A stretch of DNA of 51,122 nt, taken from contig RDYF01000016.1 of assembly GCA_004293285.1 (NCBI GenBank), positions 1 to 51,122 of the forward strand, read 5' to 3'. Within the stretch, counting starts at the first letter, position 1; every line of letters starts with the position of its first letter. Under the pieces are notes generated by a model, which made no database searches, was not told the origin of the DNA, and saw only the letters and a list, made by a program, of their open reading frames with translations. The stretch comes from Verrucomicrobiota bacterium (GTDB lineage Bacteria; Verrucomicrobiota; Verrucomicrobiia; Verrucomicrobiales; Akkermansiaceae). Shown piece by piece: positions 40,579 to 49,065 of the stretch. The translations under genes were made by a program, and so were the position numbers.

Positions 40579-41252
40579 TGCAACGCAAGCTTTTGGCGCT
40601 AGCATTAGCGGGCATGGCTTTGCTGAGTGGGTTGTTGTGGTGGAAGAAACAAACCCCGACTTCTTCATCGCAGGAACCCGCTCAAGGCAAAAGTCGTATC
40701 GCCCTCGATGCCTCGAAAGTGGCAACAAATGAGAGACGTATTGATGCCGCGCGTGACGTCGCTCGCTCGGAGCTCAGAACCACCTTGCAGCAAGAATTGC
40801 CTGCGCGCACGCCCGGCTTGCTTAAGTCATTGGAAGAACTCCAGCGCCTCCCCTTCGATCACGAAATGCGATCGGTCTATCAGAGCATTATTGACCAAGG
40901 GGACTTAACTGAATGCCATGCAGCCATTTCCCTGCTAGAGCAGCGTGAAGAGCGAGATAGCGTGCGTTTCTTGGCGAGCTTACTTCGGCATCCTGATGAA
41001 GAAATTCGTCACCGTGCATGGATGGCCTGCGAGGCGATTGCGGGTCAAACGATGAAAGGCGAAGAAGAAATCTCCGCCTGGGCCGAGTCTTGGAATCCCG
41101 ATCCCGCCATGCAGGAGTTGATGAATTCGCAACAGGAAAAAACGGTGCCATCTGCCCCAGTGCCTCATCCCAGTCAAAGAAAAATCACAGATCGGGAAAA
41201 GGCACCGATCGGAGAGTGGAAACCACAATTTTCACCCAAGGCGAAAGAATAG
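40575..41252 (+). CDS. Membrane-anchored helical protein, possibly HEAT-like
   Basis: 225 residues. An N-terminal anchor helix (about 4-22, KLLALALAGMALLSGLLWW) is followed by a disordered Ser/Gln/Pro stretch and helices (about 55-165) of the type LKSLEELQRLPFDHEM, AAISLLEQREERDSVRFLASLL and EEIRHRAWMACEAIAG, which resemble one or two HEAT repeats. The tail is Pro/Lys-rich. Function unknown. It is cotranscribed with the secreted protein before it and ends 11 nt from the convergent entericidin-like gene. Confidence 0.65.
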   Translation: MMQRKLLALALAGMALLSGLLWWKKQTPTSSSQEPAQGKSRIALDASKVATNERRIDAARDVARSELRTTLQQELPARTPGLLKSLEELQRLPFDHEMRSVYQSIIDQGDLTECHAAISLLEQREERDSVRFLASLLRHPDEEIRHRAWMACEAIAGQTMKGEEEISAWAESWNPDPAMQELMNSQQEKTVPSAPVPHPSQRKITDREKAPIGEWKPQFSPKAKE

Positions 41253-41262
41253 TGCGCGGGAC

Positions 41263-41421
41263 TTAGTAAGTCGGGGCGCCCATGTCGCCACCGCCATTTT
41301 TGCCCTGAGCGGCTTTCTCCAAACCTTCGCCTGCTTGGCGCAGATCGCGAGCAAAACCGATGGTTGTATTGCAGGAGCTAAGTCCGAATGCGATGACGAG
41401 TGCAGAGAGGAGGTATTTCAT
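41263..41421 (-). CDS. Entericidin-like small lipoprotein
   Basis: 52 residues, too short for routine gene calling. It reads MKYLLSALVIAFGLSSC (lipoprotein signal with lipobox LSSC), then NTTIGFARDLRQAGEGLEKA and a Gly/Asn-rich tail ending MGAPTY. The pattern C-N-T-[TV]-x-G-x-G/A-x-D-[LIV]-x-x-A-G-x-x-[LI]-E is that of the entericidin A/B family, small outer-membrane lipoproteins found widely in proteobacteria and, as far as I recall, in other diderms. Physiological role is uncertain (envelope stress, bacteriolysis in some). Convergent with the HEAT-like gene. Confidence 0.8.
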   Translation of the reverse strand: MKYLLSALVIAFGLSSCNTTIGFARDLRQAGEGLEKAAQGKNGGGDMGAPTY

Positions 41422-41517
41422 AATTTTACTGGGGAAAAATGAAACAGAGCTTGATTTTCGTCAATACTGAATTTTTTTGGCAAAAGTCCAATGCCGTGGC
41501 AGAGCTTCTTCCGCGAC

Positions 41518-42312
41518 TCACAAAGGTTCAGTGCCGCGCTTTCCGCGATCAAAAAGTAGGGTTTCGGTATAACCTGCCTGCCTAGCGAGTTCGATGGCGC
41601 GTGGGAAATCGCGTCCCACTTCGGATGGAGCATGAGAGTCGGAAGAGATCACTAGGGGAATTCCTGCGCCCCGGGCCAGTTCAAGAAATTCTAGCGATGG
41701 ATAGGCCTCGGCGCAGGGTTTATGCCAACCGGCGGTGTTGAGTTCGATGGCGCATCCGCTGATCGCAATCGCTTCAATCGCGGGTTCGTAGAATCGACGC
41801 AAGTCACCCAAGGGGCGGTGCTGGAATTTTTTGACGAGGTCGGGATGCCCCAGAATATCAAAGCATTGCGACTCAGCCATCGCGGCATATTCTTTCCAAT
41901 AGAGCGACCAGACTTCATCGACATCGGATTCAGCCCAACGTCCCAACCATTGAGGATTATCAAAATCCCAAGTGCCCAGGTAATGAACCGAACCAATGAG
42001 ATAATCCCAATCATGTTCTCGGCGCAGTTGTGCGATCCATGACTCGCATCCGCTGAGCCAATCGCACTCCAGTCCGCAGCGCACGGGAATGCGTCCTTTG
42101 GCATGCACGCGCGCTCGTTCGATCCAGTCGAGGTACTGCGGAAGTTTGTCATAGGTCATGCGCCAGTCATCAAAATAGCCTTCTCCTACCGGCGCATGGT
42201 CGGAAATGCCATATTCACTAACACCCGCCGCAAGAGCCGCGTCGATCATTTCTTCGGGCTCGCCCATCGCGTGATGGCAGAGAGGAGTATGCGTATGATA
42301 GTCGGCTGGCAT
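41518..42312 (-). CDS. PHP-domain histidinol-phosphatase (HisJ-like)
   Basis: 264 residues of the PHP metal-dependent phosphoesterase family. MPADYHTHTPLCHHAMGEPE gives the first His-x-His motif with the following His pair; further ligands are in YGISDHAPVG, CGLECDWLSG, IGSVHYLGTWDF, FDILGHPDLVKKF, IELNTAGWHKP and ISSDSHAPSEVGRDF. This spread matches HisJ/HolPase, which dephosphorylates histidinol phosphate in histidine biosynthesis. No other his genes are in the window. Divergent from the phosphotransacetylase gene, 74 nt apart. Confidence 0.88.
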   Translation of the reverse strand: MPADYHTHTPLCHHAMGEPEEMIDAALAAGVSEYGISDHAPVGEGYFDDWRMTYDKLPQYLDWIERARVHAKGRIPVRCGLECDWLSGCESWIAQLRREHDWDYLIGSVHYLGTWDFDNPQWLGRWAESDVDEVWSLYWKEYAAMAESQCFDILGHPDLVKKFQHRPLGDLRRFYEPAIEAIAISGCAIELNTAGWHKPCAEAYPSLEFLELARGAGIPLVISSDSHAPSEVGRDFPRAIELARQAGYTETLLFDRGKRGTEPL

Positions 42313-42355
42313 GGATTGTTGTTGTCGGCTTACTGAGATTTGCTAACATGGCATC

Positions 42356-42370
42356 GCTAGCGTAGCTAGC
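42356..42370. other. Short palindromic site between divergent genes
   Basis: Two copies of the palindrome GCTAGC separated by GTA lie in the 74-nt gap between the PHP phosphatase and phosphotransacetylase genes. Such symmetric sites can be operators, but there is no supporting regulator nearby. TTGTCG at about 42322 with TAACAT 16 nt on may be a promoter for the plus-strand gene. Confidence 0.25.
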
Positions 42371-42386
42371 ATGAAGATCGTCGATC

Positions 42387-43448
42387 ATGAAATTTTCCCC
42401 AAAACCGAATGTTTTTACCAGTCAGCTCGCGGAAAAACTGCGCAGCCATCCCAAACGCATTGTCTTCACGGAAGGGGAGGATCTGCGCGTTTTGCGCGTT
42501 GCCGAAGAGCTGGTGCGACAGGAAGTGATTTTGCCCATTTTGCTGGGCGATCGCGATCGGATTCGGCAGATGGCTCATGAAAATGACATCTCATTAACCT
42601 TCGTCAATGTGCTTGATCCCTCGACCTCACGGGAGTTGCCGCGTTTTGCCGAAATGTATGAACGCAGCAGTCGCGCCCGCGGGGTAGAGATCCTTGATTG
42701 CATGGAAATCATCAAACGCCCTGCGTATTTTGGTGCGATGATGGCGCAATACAGCTTGGTCGATGGTTTGGTGGGCGGCAATCAATCCCTGCCTGCGAGC
42801 TTGTTTCGTTCGCTGTTGCAAACCATCAAACCACTGCCTCATGTGCCGCGCGTTTTCAGCGCCATGATTATGGTCGCCGAACACCTCGAACACTTCGGGC
42901 GCGATGGTGTGCTGTTTTTGTCAGATTGCGGGCTGATCCCCGAGCCCGAGATCAAGGATTTGGCTTCGATGGCGATCGAGACGGGAAAACTGGCCCGCCA
43001 TTACCTCGGCGTCACTCCGATGGTGGCGCTGCTGAGCCATTCGACAAAGGGATCGTCGACCACGCCCGCAGCGCGCAAGGTTGCAGCAGCTACTGCGCTG
43101 GCACAGTCGATGGTAAAAGAAAAATACCTAGAGATCGAAGTGGATGGAGAACTGCAAGCCGATGTAGCGCTCGATCCTATGGCATCGGGCATCAAACTTC
43201 CGGATCGCGAGGTGCGCCACAGTGCTGACGTGTTGATTTTCCCGAATCTCGATGCCGCACACATTTCCCTAAAGCTCTTGCAACACTGCGCGCGCGCGCA
43301 AAACTACGGGCAGTTGGTCATGGGCTTGGCTCGACCAGCAGCGCAGATTCCTCGGACCGCGAGTGAGGAAACCATTTACGGCACCGCACTGGCAGTTGGT
43401 TATGAGGCGATCAAGTATCACGTGCTTTATCCCGATGGCGAAGTGTAA
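42387..43448 (+). CDS. Phosphate acetyltransferase (PTA/PTB domain)
   Basis: 353 residues. Diagnostic segments: RIVFTEGEDLRVLRVAEELV, ILLGDRDRIRQMA, VDGLVGGNQSLPASLFRSLL, FLSDCGLIPEPEIKDLA, VALLSHSTKGSSTTPAARKV and ELQADVALDPMASGIKLPD, ending in ADVLIFPNLDAAHISLKLLQ. This is the single-domain Pta form (no DRTGG regulatory part), which exchanges acetyl-CoA and acetyl phosphate. A phosphate butyryltransferase cannot be excluded, but PTA fits better. The companion acetate kinase is not in the window. Pairing with an acetate-type symporter at the other end of the window is a coincidence of distance, not an operon. Confidence 0.9.
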   Translation: MKFSPKPNVFTSQLAEKLRSHPKRIVFTEGEDLRVLRVAEELVRQEVILPILLGDRDRIRQMAHENDISLTFVNVLDPSTSRELPRFAEMYERSSRARGVEILDCMEIIKRPAYFGAMMAQYSLVDGLVGGNQSLPASLFRSLLQTIKPLPHVPRVFSAMIMVAEHLEHFGRDGVLFLSDCGLIPEPEIKDLASMAIETGKLARHYLGVTPMVALLSHSTKGSSTTPAARKVAAATALAQSMVKEKYLEIEVDGELQADVALDPMASGIKLPDREVRHSADVLIFPNLDAAHISLKLLQHCARAQNYGQLVMGLARPAAQIPRTASEETIYGTALAVGYEAIKYHVLYPDGEV

Positions 43449-43496
43449 CTTTTTCTGCAAGTTTGTCTCCATGCACCCGTAGTTCTACCACTTCTT

Positions 43497-44423
43497 ATGA
43501 TGAAAACCACCATGACCTTTCCGCTCGGATTGCTTGCAGTTCTCGCGCTGTTCGTTTCCAATCGACCCAATGCCGAGACTCCTCCTCCTGGCGCTTGGGA
43601 AAAAATCACCGCAGCCTTGCCGAGCCAAGCACCCGCCAAACCAGCGAAAGCGCGCAAGGTCTTGGTTTTCTCCGCCACAGCGGGTTTTCGTCATGCTTCC
43701 ATTGCTACAGGCAAAGTCGCTTTGACGGAGTTGGGCAAAAAGACCGGTGCGTTTGAAGCCGTGATTTCCGACGACCTTGCCCATTTTGAACCCGAAGCGA
43801 TTCAGCAGTTCGATGCGATTTGTTTTCTCAGCACCACCCAAGACATTTTTTCGCCACATCCCGAGTTGGTGAAGAAAATGAACGATGAGGAGAAAAAGCA
43901 AGCGCAGGAAAAAACGATTCGTTTGCGCAAGAGCCTCATGGATTTCGTGGAGAGTGGCAGAGGCTTTGTCGGCATCCACGCCGCTACAGATACGCTTTAC
44001 AATATGCCCGAGTACGGTCGCATGATCGGTGGGTACTTCGACGGTCACCCATGGACGGCGGATAAGGAAGTGCAAGTCGATGTCGAAAAAGGACAAGAGC
44101 AGCATCCCCTCAATGCCATGTTTGGCGGCAAGAGTCTAAATTTCCGCGAAGAGATTTATCAACACAAAGCGCCTTATGATCCCAAGCTGATGCACACGCT
44201 ACTGCGTCTGAATGTCGAGAAGTCCGCTCAGGTTTCCGGCATGAAACGTCAGGACGGTCACTACGGTGTGTCGTGGGCTCGACTTCAGGGCAAAGGTCGG
44301 GTGTTTTATTGTGCGTTAGGCCACAATCATGAAATCTACTGGCATCCACAAGTCTTAAGCCATTACCTCGCGGGCATTCAGTGGGCCCTTGGTGACCTGC
44401 CTGCGGCAATCCAACATCAGTAA
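43497..44423 (+). CDS. Exported ThuA-domain protein
   Basis: 308 residues. Signal peptide (about 1-26, up to NAET), a Pro-rich linker, then the ThuA-like class I amidotransferase fold: RKVLVFSATAGFRHASIA, AICFLSTTQDIF, FVESGRGFVGIHAATDTLYN, GGYFDGHPW, EIYQHKAPYDPK and the end RVFYCALGHNHEIYWHP. ThuA proteins occur in sugar-use clusters and are named for trehalose utilisation in rhizobia; their biochemical activity remains unsettled and the exported form is typical of Planctomycetes and Verrucomicrobia. Followed by tRNA-Gln and a DUF6797 protein, another family from the same glycan/oxidoreductase loci. Confidence 0.85.
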   Translation: MMKTTMTFPLGLLAVLALFVSNRPNAETPPPGAWEKITAALPSQAPAKPAKARKVLVFSATAGFRHASIATGKVALTELGKKTGAFEAVISDDLAHFEPEAIQQFDAICFLSTTQDIFSPHPELVKKMNDEEKKQAQEKTIRLRKSLMDFVESGRGFVGIHAATDTLYNMPEYGRMIGGYFDGHPWTADKEVQVDVEKGQEQHPLNAMFGGKSLNFREEIYQHKAPYDPKLMHTLLRLNVEKSAQVSGMKRQDGHYGVSWARLQGKGRVFYCALGHNHEIYWHPQVLSHYLAGIQWALGDLPAAIQHQ

Positions 44424-44489
44424 TGAGGGGGACTGAGCCGACTTGCTTGCGACAGAAATCGAAAAAATTCATTTTTTGAAAATTCGTGC

Positions 44490-44517
44490 TTGTCAAAATG
44501 GCTACTGTGATTATCTT
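44490..44517 (+). promoter_or_regulatory. Probable sigma70-type promoter of tRNA-Gln
   Basis: TTGTCA (44490-44495, 5 of 6) and TATCTT (44512-44517, 4 of 6) are separated by 16 nt and lie about 30 nt before the tRNA 5' end. No other gene starts in this gap, so it plausibly drives the tRNA. Confidence 0.45.
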
Positions 44518-44545
44518 TCTCGCCCCGAACGGGACCAACCACAAT

Positions 44546-44616
44546 AGCCTCGTGGTGTAACGGTAGCACAACAGATTTTGATTCTGTTTGTTTAGGTTCG
44601 AATCCTAGCGAGGCTA
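44546..44616 (+). tRNA. tRNA-Gln (UUG anticodon)
   Basis: A 71-nt cloverleaf. The 7-bp acceptor stem AGCCTCG/CGAGGCT is perfect, followed by discriminator A. The anticodon arm ACAGA-TTTTGAT-TCTGT gives anticodon TTG, and the T arm has the GGTTCGAATCC loop. The D arm has GGTGTAACGGTAGC. The CCA end is not encoded. It lies between the ThuA gene and the DUF6797 gene with its own likely promoter. Confidence 0.95.
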
Positions 44617-44630
44617 CTTATCGTGGGGAC

Positions 44631-46860
44631 ATGAAACCCAAATTGTTGATTTTGTCGCTATTCTTACTCGCTCCTTTGATTCAGGCTGCGACTTGGTTTG
44701 AAGAAATGCAAATTGGTCCCTCGTGGGCCAGCACTTTTCGCGATCACTACCGCGGCCAAGAACGCATTGCGGCATTGAAGGGCTTACTGGTGGATCTTGG
44801 CGATCGCAAATGCCACGCGCTCTACGATACCGAGACTCTGCGTTGGGTGGTGGGCTATGAGGGGTTTGTGCGCTGGGGCGGCACTCCATGGACCGGCGAG
44901 CACGGGAAGTTGGTGACCTTGCAGGATCAGACGCCGATCTTTATCAGTCCCGCGCTGAGTGGTTATGCGGATGCGACTGGTTCGTTCGATGACAAGCGTT
45001 CCATTCCCGGGCACGGCAATCTCCCTGCCTCTCACGGTCGCTATCTGGGCTATTACAAGCATGGTGAACAGGTGATCATTTTCAACGAAGTTCTCGGCAC
45101 GAAAATTTGGGAGACTTTCTTTCATGTCGATGGCTCGTTGCAACGTCACTGGCAAGTAGCACCACGCACTCAGGATTTGTTGGCATTTCTCGCGGAAGAG
45201 GAAGGCGCTTGGCAGTTGAGCGATGAGGGACGGCAAGCGAAAAGCAAAGTTGGAACCACGCGCTGATCACCCGAATCAATTGATCTTGCGCATGCCTAAG
45301 GGTACGGATCAGGGCTTGGTGCAGGTGGCGATGAGACGCGGGAAGAACGCGAAAAACTCGGACTTAGTCCACCTCGATCTCTTCACCAAAGGTGGTCCAG
45401 CGTCGTATGCGGAGGTGTTAACGACGCAGGGCACGGAAGGTCAACCTAACGAAGGGTCGGCGTGGGCTGTGGACCAAATCACATTACCGCAAGAAAACCC
45501 CTGGAAATCGAACCTTCGCTTTGGTGGATTCGATTTTCTCGATGACAACACCGCCGTGCTTTCGACTTGGAACGGCGATGTCTGGAAGGTCAGCGGTTTT
45601 CAAAAAGATCTCTCGCAACTGCGCTGGCGTCGTATCGCGAGCGGTCTGTTTGAATCGCTCGGCCTCAAAGTTGTCAAGGGGGTCATTTATGTGAATGGTC
45701 GTGATCAAATCACGCGCTTGCACGATCTCAACGGCGACGAGGAAATGGATTATTATGAAGCGTTCAATCGCGATGTCATCATCACGAGCAATTTTCATGA
45801 ATTCACCTTCGACCTACAAACGGATGCCGAGGGGAATTTTTACTTTTGCAAAGGGTCTCCCGTGAAGGCGGGTGGCAGGGGATTTGACACGATCCAGCCT
45901 CACCATGGTATTGTGGCGAAGGTTTCGGCCGACGGCAAAAAGTTCGAAGTCCTCGCCACGGGACTTCGTGCGCCAGGTGGATTAGGAGTTGGCCCCGAGG
46001 GGCAAATCACCACGGGCGAAAATGAGGGGACTTGGCAACCCTGCTGCAAGGTGAATTTTTTCACTCCATCGCAAGCACCCGTGTTCCTCGGCACGGAACC
46101 GAGTCGACACGAGCTTTGCAAAGATAGGACGTTCCACGAGCCGATTTGTTACCTGCCCATGAGTGTCGACAATAGCGGTGGCTCTCAAGTATGGGTGCCG
46201 CAAGGTGTGGACTTTGGCCTCGGAGCAGGGGAGTTGATTCATCTTTCCTACGGACAATCTTCGCTCTATCGGGTGATGATGGATCGTATCGGCGACGTCA
46301 CACAAGCCACAGTGACGAAAATCCCTGTTAGTTTGCAGTCCTCCGCCATGCGTGCTCGATTTCATCCCGATGGCTCGCTTTTCGTTTTAGGCTTCCGTGG
46401 CTGGCAAACGAATGCCCCAACACCTTGTGCCTTCCAACGCATTCGCTTTGTCAAAGAAAAGCCCAACTTGCTGGTGAAGTCGCAAAAACATACCAGTAAG
46501 GGAATCGTACTGCATTTCGATCAAGAACTTGAAGAAGAACTTGCCAATGACCCTACAAGCTATGCCGTCGAGCGCTGGAATTATGTTCGTGGTCCGCAAT
46601 ACGGATCTGGCGAATTTTCTGTCGATCAGCCCGATGAAAAAGCTCTTGCGAATGCTCTACAAAGTGAAACGCATAAAACTCGCGTCCACGACACCGTAGA
46701 AGTTCTGTCAGCAAAGCTCGGCGAAGATGGCAAATCGGTAGAACTGGAGCTAAAAGGAATGAAGCCCTGCATGACTCTGAAAATCGCGTATGATCTTGAG
46801 AATGTCGATGGCGAGATCATGATCGGCGAAACCTACAGTACGGTCAAAGCTCTGCCGTGA
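44631..46860 (+). pseudogene. Exported DUF6797-domain protein, interrupted by a +1 frameshift
   Basis: ATG 44631 opens a frame with signal peptide (MKPKLLILSLFLLAPLIQA) and a DUF6797 domain: TWFEEMQIGPSWASTF, LKGLLVDLGDRKCHALYDTE, VRWGGTPWTGEHG. It stops at 45264. The rest of the protein continues in the +1 frame (NQLILRMPKGTDQ, then a beta-propeller-like body with FGGFDFLDDNTAVLSTWNGDVWKV, GLRAPGGLGVGPEG, VWVPQGVDFGLGAGEL) and ends at 46860. Removing one A from the AAAA run near 45239-45242 joins the two halves into the reading QAKAKLEPRADHPNQL. So there is a one-base insertion. The intact protein would be about 742 residues, typical for this family of exported, often heme- or sugar-associated proteins. 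The lesion may be real or a sequencing error. Confidence 0.8.
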
Positions 46861-47118
46861 GTAATTTCCTCAGGCGATGTGAGATCAAGCAGCATAGCAT
46901 GTTCTCCTTGCGCATCCACCGATCATGAAATCAGTTCGACGTCATGCGCAGAGCTTGCGCTATGGTGGATCATGGTTCAGTACGCGTTGAAGATGCCGAA
47001 AGGCATATTGCGACGCTCGTATTGATGAAAACATCGACCTTGCCCGTCATCCAGTTGGCGGCACCGATTGCTTTCGTTAGGTAAAATGTTACCATGCGAG
47101 GACTGACCCCTAAGTTTC
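46861..47118. other. Non-coding gap
   Basis: About 258 nt with no supported gene. It includes a 5-bp hairpin GCGCA/TGCGC at about 46946-46960. It separates the convergent DUF6797 and methyltransferase genes; no strong U-run terminator was found. Confidence 0.5.
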
Positions 47119-47877
47119 TTAAAGGGTGCGGCGGGCGATGGTGGAGATGATTTGGGCTTGGGCGAGGGATTTTCGTTTGGGGCGGAAGTCGGGGATTTGT
47201 TGTTCGATGACGAATCCGGCTTCTTTCCATAGCGATTTCCATTCGGTGCGTCGATACCACCACAGGGTTTGTTGGGATTCGTGAGAGCTGAGGCTTTTGC
47301 CATCGGGTGAGAAAATTTGATATCGATGCCAGCGATGGAGTTTTTGCTGCTCGGGATCGAGTTGATGCTTGGTATGAATCGTCGCCAGATTGCCGTTTTC
47401 GAGAATCGTTTGATGATCGGGATACCACGTCATTTCCGGCAGATCACCTTGGATTTCCGCAATCGGAGTGAAGGTGCTAACGTAAATGCGACCATTTGGT
47501 TTCAGAGTCCGACGCCAATGAGCCAGCGCCGCGGCGGGGTCAGCAGACAGTTGCAGCGTGAAAGCAGGCACGAGAATGCTGTCATAGCTGCGTGGCGCGC
47601 TCCAGTCGTCCATGTTTCCTTGATGCAAGGGCGCTCGTTCGCCGCCGGGTTTTTGTCGGCACAGATCCAGCATTTCCTGCGACAGCTCTAGGCCTTCGAC
47701 ATCGAAACCTTGTTCTCGCAGCGGTAGCAACAAGCGCCCCGAACCACAGCCAACCTCCAGTGAGGTGCCCGGATTTTCCTTGAGAAACTCAACCAGCAAG
47801 GGAAGTTCCTGCGAGGGGCCGAGACTGTGCCAAAAGGCATCGTGCAGCGAAGCTTCCAGCGACTGATAGGAGTTCAT
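47119..47877 (-). CDS. Class I SAM-dependent methyltransferase
   Basis: 252 residues from ATG 47877, which overlaps the aroF-type stop (ATGA). Motif I TSLEVGCGSGRLLLPL (about residue 38), GFDVEGLELSQEMLDL (motif II with the acidic ribose-binding residue), APLHQGNMDDW (post II), and YDSILVPAFTLQL, then LKPNGRIYVSTFTP. This is the Rossmann fold of small-molecule methyltransferases, but the substrate cannot be read from the sequence. Translational coupling to DAHP synthase is notable but does not by itself imply an aromatic substrate. The frame is open much further upstream inside the aro gene; that part is a shadow. Confidence 0.87.
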   Translation of the reverse strand: MNSYQSLEASLHDAFWHSLGPSQELPLLVEFLKENPGTSLEVGCGSGRLLLPLREQGFDVEGLELSQEMLDLCRQKPGGERAPLHQGNMDDWSAPRSYDSILVPAFTLQLSADPAAALAHWRRTLKPNGRIYVSTFTPIAEIQGDLPEMTWYPDHQTILENGNLATIHTKHQLDPEQQKLHRWHRYQIFSPDGKSLSSHESQQTLWWYRRTEWKSLWKEAGFVIEQQIPDFRPKRKSLAQAQIISTIARRTL

Positions 47878-49022
47878 GAAACTTTCTCGCGGCGAGTGCG
47901 AACTGCTGTCGCAAGGCGATCCAGAACTTCGAGCGTATCCTGCCAATTGATGCACTGATCTGTCACCGACTGGCCGTAGGTCAGTTGCTTCAAGTCCGGC
48001 ACCAGCTTCTGATTGCCTTCGACCAAATTCGATTCGATCATGCAGGCCGCGATCGTGCGGGAGCCTTCTTCGATTTGCTTGGCGATGGCATTGACCACGA
48101 GAGGTTGGTTGCGGAAATCCTTCATCGAATTGCCATGCGAGCAATCGACCATCACATAAGGAGGAAGTTTTTGCTCCTTCAGCGACGCTTCCACCTCGGT
48201 GACGCTTGCGGCATCGTAATTCGGGCCTTTGGAGCTGCCGCGTAGAATGACGTGGCAAGAAGTATTGCCCTTGGTCGAAACAATCGCAGAAACACCTTGC
48301 TTGGTGACTGAAAGAAAATGATGCGGGCGAGAAGCCGAGAGGATGGCATCGAGCGCCAGTTGGATCGAGCCGCCGGTGCCGTTTTTGAAGCCCACAGGCA
48401 TCGATAAGCCCGAAGCGAGTTCGCGGTGCACTTGTGATTCCGTCGTGCGCGCGCCGATGGCGCCGTAGGTGATCAGGTCGGCGATGTATTGTGGTGAAAT
48501 CGTATCAAGAAACTCCGTCGCCGCCGGGATGCCGCGATTGGCGAGCTCCAGCAACAAACCACGGGCGACACGCAAGCCGTGGTTGATGTCGAACGAGTCA
48601 TCGAGATGGGGATCGTTGATGAGACCTTTCCAGCCCACGGTGGTGCGTGGTTTTTCAAAATACACGCGCATGATGATGAGCAGATCCTTTTCATGCTTCG
48701 CAGCTTCCGCTTTCAGCAAATCGGCATATTCCAAGGCTGCCTTAGGATCATGTATCGAGCAAGGGCCTACGACCACAAGCATGCGATCGTCTTCTCCGCG
48801 CATGATGCGCTCGGCAGCAAGACGAGTGGAGCTGACCAAATCGGCCGCTTGTTCCGTCATGGGCAAGTAGTAGTCAAGAATGGCGGGCGAAATCAGAGGG
48901 CTGATTCCCGCTATGCGAAGATCATCGGTGCGCGTCACGCGCGGGAGAGTGAAGTAAGAGCGGGGGAGAATCAATGCTGAAATCGGACAAATCATGAAAT
49001 GAATGGCTTTGCTGAAATCCAT
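47874..49022 (-). CDS. 3-deoxy-7-phosphoheptulonate synthase (class I DAHP synthase)
   Basis: 382 residues. Motifs: TRTDDLRIAGISPLISP, VVVGPCSIHDPKAALEYA (PEP site), IIMRVYFEKPRTTVGWKGLI (E4P), DINHGLRVARGLLLELA, TEFLDTISPQYIADLITYGAIGARTTESQVHR, PVGFKNGTGG, HHFLSVTKQG, CHVILRGSSKGPNYD and VDCSHGNSMKDF, all of the AroF/G/H family. It joins PEP and erythrose-4-phosphate, the first shikimate step, and is usually feedback-inhibited by an aromatic amino acid. The start at 49022 precedes the TRTDDLRI block by about 30 residues; ATG 48995 (MICPISAL) is also possible. Linked by ATGA overlap to the methyltransferase; divergent from the ROK kinase. Confidence 0.96.
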   Translation of the reverse strand: MDFSKAIHFMICPISALILPRSYFTLPRVTRTDDLRIAGISPLISPAILDYYLPMTEQAADLVSSTRLAAERIMRGEDDRMLVVVGPCSIHDPKAALEYADLLKAEAAKHEKDLLIIMRVYFEKPRTTVGWKGLINDPHLDDSFDINHGLRVARGLLLELANRGIPAATEFLDTISPQYIADLITYGAIGARTTESQVHRELASGLSMPVGFKNGTGGSIQLALDAILSASRPHHFLSVTKQGVSAIVSTKGNTSCHVILRGSSKGPNYDAASVTEVEASLKEQKLPPYVMVDCSHGNSMKDFRNQPLVVNAIAKQIEEGSRTIAACMIESNLVEGNQKLVPDLKQLTYGQSVTDQCINWQDTLEVLDRLATAVRTRREKVS

Positions 49023-49065
49023 TTTTCTTGCCCGATCCCGAGAGATTTTCTAGCGTTCTGTCGAA

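Noticed and set aside
46890..47000. Imperfect inverted repeat and 5-bp hairpin near 46946-46960 as a terminator.
   Set aside because: The stem is short and there is no U-run on either strand.
47878..48258. N-terminal extension of the methyltransferase into the DAHP synthase gene.
   Set aside because: The added part is a frame shadow of the aro gene with Arg/His-rich composition; the ATG at 47877 starts a standard methyltransferase.
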